Positions 1-5,786 of a DNA stretch of 10,031 nucleotides are shown here, piece after piece; position 1 is the first letter of the stretch; every line of letters begins with the position of its first letter. Both the position numbers and the translations under genes were made by a program. The DNA is from Promethearchaeia archaeon (GTDB lineage: Archaea > Asgardarchaeota > Lokiarchaeia > Sigyniarchaeales > SOKP01), in the NCBI GenBank assembly GCA_029856445.1, contig JAHQWY010000105.1, positions 1 to 10,031 on the forward strand. The letters run 5' to 3'. Below the pieces are notes generated by a model. It did not search any database. It saw only the letters and a program-made list of their open reading frames with translations, and had not been told where the DNA came from.

Positions 1-310
1 CTAGAACTACTACAAATGTTTCATCATAATCTGGATGATCCGGATCAAAGTTTCCAACTTGAAATGTAAATGTTTCTCCAATTGTTGCTGGATCGCCGGT
101 TAATGAAGCACCGGTGGCAATCGCAGATCCTACTTCGGCAGCATGCCTACGTATTTTCACTTCTTCTGGTCCAATCATCTCGGGAGTAGCATCTCTTGGC
201 ATACGACCAAGAGGTGAAACTGGAGCTGCTCTCACGTTGCTAAGAAACATCAAACTAGCAATATTTATAAATGCGAAGATCACTAGTAGTACAATAAGTT
301 TTTTTCTCAT
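1..310 (-). CDS. Secreted protein, N-terminal fragment cut by the window edge
   Basis: An open frame starts with ATG at 310 and runs leftward without a stop to base 1, giving 103 residues; the rest lies outside the window. Residues 1-28 form a clear Sec signal peptide: MRKK, then a hydrophobic core from about L5 to L23, then a likely cleavage site after VRA (A28). The mature part begins APVSPLGRMPRD and includes an amphipathic segment with basic residues (EEVKIRRHAAEVG, 50-61), then a segment reading IGETFTFQVGNFDPD (77-91) that looks like the start of a beta-rich domain. This arrangement recalls propeptides of secreted M6/immune-inhibitor-A-like proteases of archaea, but no catalytic motif is visible, so the function stays open. 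No strong ribosome binding site is seen. A possible TATA element lies near 351-361, next to the palindrome at 362-390. The protein is probably exported to the cell surface or outside the cell. Confidence 0.75.
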   Translation of the reverse strand, partial: MRKKLIVLLVIFAFINIASLMFLSNVRAAPVSPLGRMPRDATPEMIGPEEVKIRRHAAEVGSAIATGASLTGDPATIGETFTFQVGNFDPDHPDYDETFVVVL

Positions 311-361
311 TTTTTTTATCAACTCATTTTTTTTTTAAATTTAGTTCTAAGTTCTTAAAAA

Positions 362-390
362 TTCATTATTTTCCGCGCGGAAAGAATGAA
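362..390. promoter_or_regulatory. GC-rich palindrome, candidate operator or hairpin
   Basis: The core TTTCCGCGCGGAAA (370-383) is a perfect 14-bp palindrome. Outer arms TTCATT (362-367) and AATGAA (385-390) extend it, with one unpaired base difference between the sides. It stands out in an otherwise AT-rich gap. It lies 52-80 bp upstream of the secreted-protein ATG at 310, directly behind a possible TATA element (minus strand, about 351-361), where an archaeal regulator could act. A role as a DNA-binding site is inference; an RNA hairpin is also possible if transcription starts further upstream. Confidence 0.5.
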
Positions 391-550
391 ATATTTTGAA
401 CATTTCTGGAAAGACTCGAAATTTAAAAATAAATTCAAGACCTTCGATGATTGAAATATCTGAAGCCTTGCTATTTAAAATTTTCCCTTTTATCTTTTAA
501 TAACAGTGAAAAAATCGTGGGTGTGTTATCCCATTATATCTGATTTTAAC

Positions 551-699
551 TTTAGACAACTTTGGAAAGAATAACTTAATTTTGGACTTTGTTGGAAAAA
601 ATTATTTAATTTTAGACAATCATGTACAGAATCATTTAATTTTAGACAATCTTGGAAAAGAAATTTAGTTTTGGACGTTTTTGGAAAAGAAGCAAGAAA
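551..699. repeat. Five degenerate 30-bp tandem repeats
   Basis: Copies begin at 551, 581, 611, 641 and about 670; the fourth is one base short. The shared pattern is TTTAGACAAT, then CTTGGAAAAG, then a block close to AATTATTTAAT. Copies 1, 3 and 4 share TTTAGACAA; copies 1, 2, 4 and 5 share TTGGAAA. The copies abut with no spacers, so this is not a CRISPR array. Because 30 is divisible by three, one plus-strand frame reads as a 10-residue repeat (LDNFGKNNLI, LDFVGKNYLI, LDNHVQNHLI, LDNLGKEI) and then stops at TAG. It has no ATG, and the one-base loss puts copy 5 in another frame. It could be a regulatory array, a simple minisatellite or a decayed coding scrap. Confidence 0.75.
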
Positions 700-815
700 G
701 GAATTACTATTTTTATAAGGAATATTTATATCTATTCATCAATTTGTAAGGAAAATAAAATAGAAAAAATAGTGAAAGCGTTATCCAATTACATTTAAAC
801 TATATTATGGGTAAT

Positions 816-854
816 TCCAGAAATAATAAAATCTTAAAAAATTAATTATCTGGA
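816..854 (+). promoter_or_regulatory. Putative promoter with flanking inverted repeat
   Basis: TCCAGAAATAAT (816-827) and ATTATCTGGA (845-854) form an inverted repeat with one extra base on the left. They flank an A/T block, CTTAAAAAATT at 834-843, that could be a TATA box. That block is centred about 30 bases before the ATG at 870, which would give a very short or absent leader; this agrees with the lack of a Shine-Dalgarno sequence before this gene. An operator overlapping the TATA box is a reasonable inference, but AT-rich DNA produces such matches by chance. Confidence 0.35.
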
Positions 855-869
855 TTATTTTACTAATTA

Positions 870-2306
870 ATGACCGAGCAAAGTAGTTCTCGATTAAATA
901 TTAAAGACATATCATTCATAAATAATATCAAATCTGTCGCTGTAATAGGTCCTTCGAAAAAAAGGAATTATTCTTTTTTGAGAAGTCATGCTGCAGATTT
1001 CAAAGGAAATGTATATGCTGTGCATCCTATTGTAAAGAAAATTCCCGATTACGATCCAAACAAAATCTTTCCTTCTGTAAGAGAAATTCCTGAAAACATT
1101 GATTATGCTTGGATCTCCGTAGCGCGTTCTCAAGTCTTGAAAGTAATAGATGATTGTGTAGCTAAAGGAGTAAAACTTATTACTATATTTGCTTCTGAGT
1201 TTTCTGATTCTGGAACAGAAGAAGGGATAGAATTAGAAAGAAAATTATTAAGAAGAGCTAAACATAAAGTAAGAATTCTAGGACCAAATGGGATGGGTTT
1301 ATTTTATCCAAAATTAGGAATTGCTTGGCGTCCAGGATTCCCTACTACCGCAGGAAACATTGGTTTTATCGCTCAATCTGGAGGGATGTGTAATATTGCG
1401 ATTTATGGAGCAAGCGCATTAGGGATTAACTATTCTAAGGTATTTTCTTTTGGAAATGGAGTAGATCTAGATATCGTCGATCTTGTGTATTTTTTAAGTA
1501 AAGATCCTGAAACTAGTATTATTTTATGTTATTTAGAAGGAATAAAAGAGAATAGAATTGATGATTTAAAACTAATTCTTAAACAAAATGAAAAACCTAT
1601 AGTTGTACTTAAGGGAGGTAAATCAAAATCTGGCTCTATCGCTGCTAAGACTCATACTGCTTCAATATCAGGAGATAGTCAATTATGGACGGCTTTCTTC
1701 AAACAAAATAATATAATTGAAGTGGATTCTTTGGAGCAGCTATTAAATATCGCTAGATTAATTGATTATTATGGTGTTTTTGACCTTAAGAATGTGGCAG
1801 TTTGCAGTGTAAGTGGAGGATATGGAGTAGTTTTAGTAGATATACTTGAAAATTATGGAGTTAAAGTCCCCCCTTTTAGCTCAGATACTCAAAAAAAATT
1901 ATCATCCAAGTTTTTTATGCCAGGAACAAGTCCGAAAAACCCATTAGATTTAGCTGCACATTTCTTTTTTGAAAATTTTGTTCATTGTATCGTTGAAATT
2001 GCTTTATCAGACACAAATATAGATGGATTAATAATAGATATGCCTAGTTTTTATTTAACGCCTATTTTTTCAAGATCAAGGTATAACCAATCCTTTGAAA
2101 CTAAGATGATTGAAAGCTTGAGTTTAGGACACAAATATAATAAGCCAATAATTCCAATTATTCAGCGATTGAATCGTCCAAAAGATAGAGAAAGAGTTTA
2201 TAATAAGTTGGTGGAAAAAAAAGTCCCGATGTTTGGAGATCCATTAGAATTTATCCCTCTTCTCTGCAAAATTTCAGAATATAAAAGAAAACAAAAGGAA
2301 AGATAA
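870..2306 (+). CDS. NDP-forming acyl-CoA synthetase, alpha subunit-like protein
   Basis: The 478-residue product resembles the alpha subunit of ADP-forming acetyl/acyl-CoA synthetases, which convert acyl-CoA + ADP + Pi to acid + CoA + ATP through a phosphohistidine. An N-terminal Rossmann CoA-binding domain starts at about residue 20 (SVAVIGPSKK, 22-31) and includes GPNGMG (138-143). Two succinyl-CoA-ligase-like domains follow, marked by IAQSGGM (167-173), SFGNGVDLDIVDL (193-205) and KGGKSKSGSIAAKTHTASISG (248-268). H262 in the last motif sits where the family's phosphorylated histidine lies. The length fits a separate alpha subunit. The ATP-grasp beta subunit is absent from the fused part and from neighbouring genes, so a partner must be encoded elsewhere. 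The substrate (acetate, branched or aryl acid) cannot be told. No Shine-Dalgarno sequence precedes the ATG, so translation may be leaderless. The protein is expected to be cytosolic. Confidence 0.85.
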   Translation: MTEQSSSRLNIKDISFINNIKSVAVIGPSKKRNYSFLRSHAADFKGNVYAVHPIVKKIPDYDPNKIFPSVREIPENIDYAWISVARSQVLKVIDDCVAKGVKLITIFASEFSDSGTEEGIELERKLLRRAKHKVRILGPNGMGLFYPKLGIAWRPGFPTTAGNIGFIAQSGGMCNIAIYGASALGINYSKVFSFGNGVDLDIVDLVYFLSKDPETSIILCYLEGIKENRIDDLKLILKQNEKPIVVLKGGKSKSGSIAAKTHTASISGDSQLWTAFFKQNNIIEVDSLEQLLNIARLIDYYGVFDLKNVAVCSVSGGYGVVLVDILENYGVKVPPFSSDTQKKLSSKFFMPGTSPKNPLDLAAHFFFENFVHCIVEIALSDTNIDGLIIDMPSFYLTPIFSRSRYNQSFETKMIESLSLGHKYNKPIIPIIQRLNRPKDRERVYNKLVEKKVPMFGDPLEFIPLLCKISEYKRKQKER

Positions 2307-2341
2307 TTAATTATTATTTTAAATTAAAAAAATTTCTACTC
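2307..2341. terminator. AT-rich convergent gap, possible bidirectional terminator
   Basis: Thirty-five bases of almost pure A/T separate two convergent stop codons. A run of seven A at 2326-2332 gives T7 on the minus strand, just past the CCG-protein stop. The stretch TTATTATTTT (2311-2320) lies just past the plus-strand stop. Archaeal RNA polymerase commonly terminates at U-runs without a strong hairpin, so both transcripts could end here. Confidence 0.35.
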
Positions 2342-3502
2342 TCAACTTTGTAATAATTTCATGAGCAGTACATTAAAATCCAAAATATCTATTGCAAAGC
2401 TATGTTTACTAGCCACTTCACGGAATTGAAACTCACAAAATGGACATGAAGTAAGTAAGGTACGTCCTCCTAACTCCTCTATTTCCTTTAATCTTTTTAA
2501 GGTAGTTATTTCAGCTAATTCTGGAAAGGCAGAGCGTACACCTGAACCTGAACCGCAACAATTAGTGTCTTTACGGTTTTGTTTGAATTCCAAATAAGGG
2601 ATATTAAGTGCATTTAAAATAGTTCGTGGTTCCTCATATATCTCGAGACCTCGGGCTAAATGACATGGATCATGCCAAATAATTGGACTCTTAATTTTAT
2701 CGCTTAGTAAAGTTTTAACCTTTTGTTCAATTTTCCCTAATTTCGAGATTTTATCAAGTAGATATTGAGTAAAGTGTAATAACTTTGTAGTTCCAAATTT
2801 CTCTCCTAATTCTGATTTGAAAATCTCTTTAAAGGAAGTTAAACATCCAGGACAAGTAAAAATGATTTGTTTGGGTGGTTTTTTATGCAATTCATCAAAC
2901 ATAGGTTTAAGAATTTCTGCCAATGCTTCAGTATGACCAATCCTGTATAAAATCCCTGAACAACATGTTTCATCTTTTAACACTCTTATCTCCTCTCCTA
3001 AAATTTTAAATAATTTTATACTATTTAACGCAATTTCAGGAGTTCGATAAATTGCCATACATCCTGGAAAATAAACAGTTTCAGTATCAACATTATTTCT
3101 CAAATCTTCCCATTCTTGAGCTCTAGATGCTTTTTCTCCAAAAGGATTTCCATATTTTTTAATGTTTTCAACAATTTTTAAATGCGGTTTAGGGTAATTA
3201 TCAGCTTCTACTAATAATTTCTTACCAGTGTAAATGATTTCTGGTATATTGACGCCAGAAGGACAAATATAATAACAATGAGCACATCCTGTACAAGAAA
3301 AAAGCCTTTCCTTCGCTAACTCACTATTTTGAAATCTAAGATGAGGATTTTTGATCATACCGTGCACAATACTCAGTTTTCCTCGAGCATAAGAGCTTTC
3401 CCAGCGTCCATCGTCATCAAATGCAGGACATTCAAGATCTTTTGGACAGAAACCACATAAGCTACATTTCCAGACTATCCCCATAATATCTTCTTCATTC
3501 AT
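2342..3502 (-). CDS. 4Fe-4S and double CCG-domain iron-sulfur protein (GlpC/HdrD-like)
   Basis: This 386-residue protein is probably the electron-transfer subunit of the dehydrogenase encoded immediately upstream. The N-terminus has two ferredoxin-like motifs: C13-C16-C19-C25P, where the last gap is five residues instead of the usual three, and C70-C73-C76-C80P. Two CCG domains follow with complete cysteine sets: C148, C180-C181, C217, C220 (CX31CCX35CXXC) and C280, C315-C316, C353, C356 (CX34CCX36CXXC). These spacings are close to or match HdrB, whose CCG domains hold non-cubane 4Fe-4S clusters that work on disulfides. No membrane segment or signal peptide is seen, so it should be cytosolic or bound through a partner. 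A GGAGG site at 3513-3517, inside the end of the upstream gene, supports the ATG at 3502; the two genes are 2 bp apart. The acceptor (quinone, thiol/disulfide or flavoprotein) cannot be read from sequence. Confidence 0.88.
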   Translation of the reverse strand: MNEEDIMGIVWKCSLCGFCPKDLECPAFDDDGRWESSYARGKLSIVHGMIKNPHLRFQNSELAKERLFSCTGCAHCYYICPSGVNIPEIIYTGKKLLVEADNYPKPHLKIVENIKKYGNPFGEKASRAQEWEDLRNNVDTETVYFPGCMAIYRTPEIALNSIKLFKILGEEIRVLKDETCCSGILYRIGHTEALAEILKPMFDELHKKPPKQIIFTCPGCLTSFKEIFKSELGEKFGTTKLLHFTQYLLDKISKLGKIEQKVKTLLSDKIKSPIIWHDPCHLARGLEIYEEPRTILNALNIPYLEFKQNRKDTNCCGSGSGVRSAFPELAEITTLKRLKEIEELGGRTLLTSCPFCEFQFREVASKHSFAIDILDFNVLLMKLLQS

Positions 3503-3504
3503 CT

Positions 3505-4992
3505 TCAGACATCCTCCAAATTATCTAAAAAATTTAGAAGCTTTTTAGGGAATGAATATAACTTGCCAGGATTTAAGATATTGTTTGGATCAAATATTTT
3601 TTTTATCTTTCTCATAATGTCAATGGCATCTGTTCCATGTTCTAAGGGTAAATAGGGAGCTTTCCACACACCACAACCATGTTCAGCCGTCACCGAACCA
3701 CCCAATGATATTGCAAATTTTACCAATTCAGTTTGTATTGAACTTAGTTTCTTTATATCATCATTAGATATAATAGGAATAGAACAAATTAAATGAACAT
3801 TGCCATCACCTAAATGACCCATTCTGATGCTTCCCAATTTATTCGCTTCCATAATTTTACCATATTTTTGCATTAATTCATTGATCTTGCTAAATGGGAC
3901 TGAAAAATCTAAACTTGCAGGTAAATAAGTGCCTACATTTTGTACTGAAGGAGAAAGACGACCTATAGCAGGACCAGCACCGTTTCTGGCATTCCATAGG
4001 TATTCATGTTTAACACCTTCAAAAATTTCAGTGTTCGATGAAGATTCATCTTGTAAAAGTAATTCACTAACTTTATTGGCTTGAGTAGAGGTTATTTCAT
4101 TATTACCATCAAGTCTGATAAGAAGTGTTGCCTCTGCATTTTTTAATGTAATTTTAGGTATCAATCTTGCTAAATATGCGTTCATTCCCATGAGAGTTAT
4201 TCGATCTACGAGCTCAAGGGACATAGGAGTTAATAATTCTTTAATTTTCTTGGCTGAGTTGACTGCCATTTCAATGGAATCGAAGGAGGCAATTACAGTC
4301 TTGAAACTCTCGGGAAGAGCTAGAAATTGAAGTGTAGCTTCGGTTATTATCCCTAAAGTTCCTTCAGACCCAACAAATAAGTTAAGTAAATCTAATCCAG
4401 AGACTGATTTTTTTACTAACCTTCCAAACTGAAGGTTTTGTCCTGTTCCTAAAATAGCTTTTAGATTTAAAACATAATCCTTAGTTGTTCCGTACTTTAT
4501 AACAGATTCACCAGAAGCATCATTTGCAATCATTCCTCCAATAGTACATACATCGGCAGATCCCGGATTACAAGGAATCCAATATCCTTTGCCAATATTC
4601 CGTAATCTTTTGCCAAGATCTATATAAAGTACTCCAGGTTCAACAACCGCATAATTATCGTCGGTATTTATTTCTAATATTTTATTCATTCGAGTAAAAT
4701 CTAAGATCAAACCACCCTCTATTGGTAAGAATTGACCCCCAAAACTGGTTCCTGCACCACGTGGTACTATCTTTAGATGTTCTGCATTGGCTAAATCTAC
4801 TATTTCTTTAACTTGATCAGCATTTTGGGGTTTTATAACCATATCTGCTTTTAATTCATAATCTTCTTTAACCCAACTTAGAGCCCGGCTAAAACTATCA
4901 TGAGAGTAACAATAAATTTCTACAGGATCATCTGTTATGTATTTTTCTCCAACAATACTTTTTAACTTTGATTTAACTGAATTATCTAACAT
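3505..4992 (-). CDS. glcD: FAD-dependent 2-hydroxyacid dehydrogenase, GlcD/D-lactate dehydrogenase type
   Basis: The 495-residue product belongs to the VAO/PCMH flavoprotein family and would oxidise a 2-hydroxyacid such as D-lactate, glycolate or D-2-hydroxyglutarate to the 2-oxoacid. The N-terminal FAD-binding domain shows PRGAGTSFGGQ (77-87), VEPGV (117-121), NPGSADVCTIGGMIANDASG (142-161) and FVGSEGTLGIITEA (206-219). The C-terminal FAD-oxidase domain has LWNAR (332-336), the metal/substrate motif GHLGDGNVH (392-400), AEHGCG (436-441) and FDPNNILNPGK (467-477). Length is typical of GlcD. There is no signal peptide or membrane segment. It is the first gene of a tight operon with the CCG iron-sulfur protein 2 bp downstream, an arrangement like GlcD/GlcF, so electrons probably pass from FAD to that subunit. 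The symbol is a family label; substrate specificity is unproven. Only a weak ribosome binding site precedes the ATG; a TATA-like box lies about 50 bp upstream. Confidence 0.88.
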   Translation of the reverse strand: MLDNSVKSKLKSIVGEKYITDDPVEIYCYSHDSFSRALSWVKEDYELKADMVIKPQNADQVKEIVDLANAEHLKIVPRGAGTSFGGQFLPIEGGLILDFTRMNKILEINTDDNYAVVEPGVLYIDLGKRLRNIGKGYWIPCNPGSADVCTIGGMIANDASGESVIKYGTTKDYVLNLKAILGTGQNLQFGRLVKKSVSGLDLLNLFVGSEGTLGIITEATLQFLALPESFKTVIASFDSIEMAVNSAKKIKELLTPMSLELVDRITLMGMNAYLARLIPKITLKNAEATLLIRLDGNNEITSTQANKVSELLLQDESSSNTEIFEGVKHEYLWNARNGAGPAIGRLSPSVQNVGTYLPASLDFSVPFSKINELMQKYGKIMEANKLGSIRMGHLGDGNVHLICSIPIISNDDIKKLSSIQTELVKFAISLGGSVTAEHGCGVWKAPYLPLEHGTDAIDIMRKIKKIFDPNNILNPGKLYSFPKKLLNFLDNLEDV

Positions 4993-5039
4993 AAATCTTC
5001 AAATTGAGTTTTAATTCCAATTAATTTATGTAAGAAAGT

Positions 5040-5051
5040 ATTATAAAAAAA
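5040..5051 (-). promoter_or_regulatory. TATA-like box for the GlcD/CCG operon
   Basis: Read on the minus strand, the stretch is TTTTTTTATAAT, centred about 50 bases before the ATG at 4992. With the usual archaeal TATA-to-start distance, transcription would begin near 5020 and leave a leader of roughly 25-30 bases. It is one of several A/T runs here. Confidence 0.35.
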
Positions 5052-5300
5052 ATCAAGTATTATTTTTACCTTTTTTTATCTCTTAATCTCCCCATTAACC
5101 ACCACTATCGTTAAAAGTTCTCTTTTAGCCTTCACTAAACATCAAGAGATTGCATTAAACTCTTTTAAAACACATTTAATACTTTTTAGTCTAATAAGTG
5201 GAAATACTTTATTTACAAAATAAAAAACTTTAATTTCATTAAACCTTAAACACAATTACTTAGTAGGTTTAGATTTAAAAACCGTAAATCAACGCAGATA

Positions 5301-5312
5301 AAATATATTTAA
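5301..5312 (+). promoter_or_regulatory. TATA-like box for the Tfr operon
   Basis: AAATATATTTAA is a good match to the archaeal TATA consensus. Its centre is about 27 bases before the TTG at 5334, so transcription may begin at or just before the start codon. An AGGG at 5321-5324 would act as a weak ribosome binding site only if the transcript begins further upstream. Confidence 0.45.
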
Positions 5313-5333
5313 GTAAATTTAGGGTAATAAAAT

Positions 5334-5786
5334 TTGCCAACATTCAGAGCTGATTTATATCTGAGAATTAAAATAAAAGATTTTGATTTAATAAATTCAA
5401 GTAATAACCTCTTTGAAATTTTAAAGAAATTAACTTGGTTGCGAAATATTCAAATGACAAAAGTTAGACAAGATAAAGAATTGCATGGAAGAATGGTAAT
5501 AAATGAATGGTACGAAATTTCTGGTTCTATAGATGTTCCTGAAGGAAGTAAATCCTTCTGGGTTCTTTCAAAGGAATTCTCTCAAGATGAGCCTTATAAT
5601 TTTTTTATGAGAATAGATCGCAATATTGAAGCAGAGGATTATGATAGTGCTCAAAAAAAAGCTGCTGATTGGATTCATGAAATATTAATTGAATCTATTA
5701 AAAAAGAATTTCTAGTTGATGATTTTGAACTTGAACCACCAATAAATCTAAGAAAAAAAGTAGATCTGACGAGGGAATTAACATGA
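5334..5786 (+). CDS. Unrecognised 150-residue protein, first gene of the Tfr operon
   Basis: I do not recognise this family. The product is soluble-looking, highly charged and contains no cysteine, so it cannot hold an iron-sulfur cluster through cysteine ligands. Predicted by eye, it alternates strands and helices: a strand around RADLYLRIKIKD (5-16), a helix around LFEILKKLTWL (26-36), strands through RMVINEWYEISGSIDV (53-68), and a long amphipathic helix around SAQKKAADWIHEILIESIKK (105-124). The TTG at 5334 is the first possible start, because an in-frame TAA lies at 5328-5330 and the next methionine is residue 41. Its stop overlaps the tfrA start by four bases (ATGA at 5783-5786), implying translational coupling. 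Context suggests a subunit, assembly or flavin-insertion helper, or regulator of the fumarate reductase, but no motif proves this; it does not resemble SdhE. Confidence 0.75.
   Translation: MPTFRADLYLRIKIKDFDLINSSNNLFEILKKLTWLRNIQMTKVRQDKELHGRMVINEWYEISGSIDVPEGSKSFWVLSKEFSQDEPYNFFMRIDRNIEAEDYDSAQKKAADWIHEILIESIKKEFLVDDFELEPPINLRKKVDLTRELT

Larger units (their letters stand above)
311..869. other. 559-bp non-coding region between two divergent genes
   Basis: This gap separates the secreted-protein gene (minus) from the acyl-CoA synthetase alpha gene (plus), so it should hold both promoters. I see no convincing gene in it. It holds a GC-rich palindrome near the left gene, a T10 run at 327-336, a five-copy 30-bp degenerate tandem repeat at 551-699, several TATA-like stretches (for example 713-732) and an inverted repeat close to the right-hand start. 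A 16-bp segment at 525-540 recurs with 13 matches at 780-795, on either side of the repeat array. Confidence 0.7.
4993..5333. other. Divergent intergenic region with two promoters
   Basis: These 341 bases lie between the GlcD-type operon (minus) and the Tfr operon (plus) and hold no credible gene. The motif AAGTATT occurs twice near the minus-strand promoter (5036-5042 and 5055-5061, 19 bp apart). Its reverse complement AATACTT occurs twice further right (5178-5184 and 5203-5209). A pyrimidine-rich patch lies around 5061-5110, and ATTAAAC/CTAAAC words recur between 5134 and 5244. A regulator shared by the two operons is possible but is inference. Confidence 0.5.

Noticed and set aside
114..338. 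Plus-strand 74-codon frame
   Set aside because: It is antisense to the signal-peptide gene (1-310, minus), which has a far more protein-like translation; the C-terminal run of phenylalanines only reflects T-runs.
551..699. CRISPR array
   Set aside because: Copies are contiguous with no unique spacers and are degenerate, unlike CRISPR repeats; no cas genes are near.
912..1133. Minus-strand 73-codon frame inside the acyl-CoA synthetase gene
   Set aside because: It overlaps the CoA-binding domain antisense, with no ribosome binding site or recognisable product.
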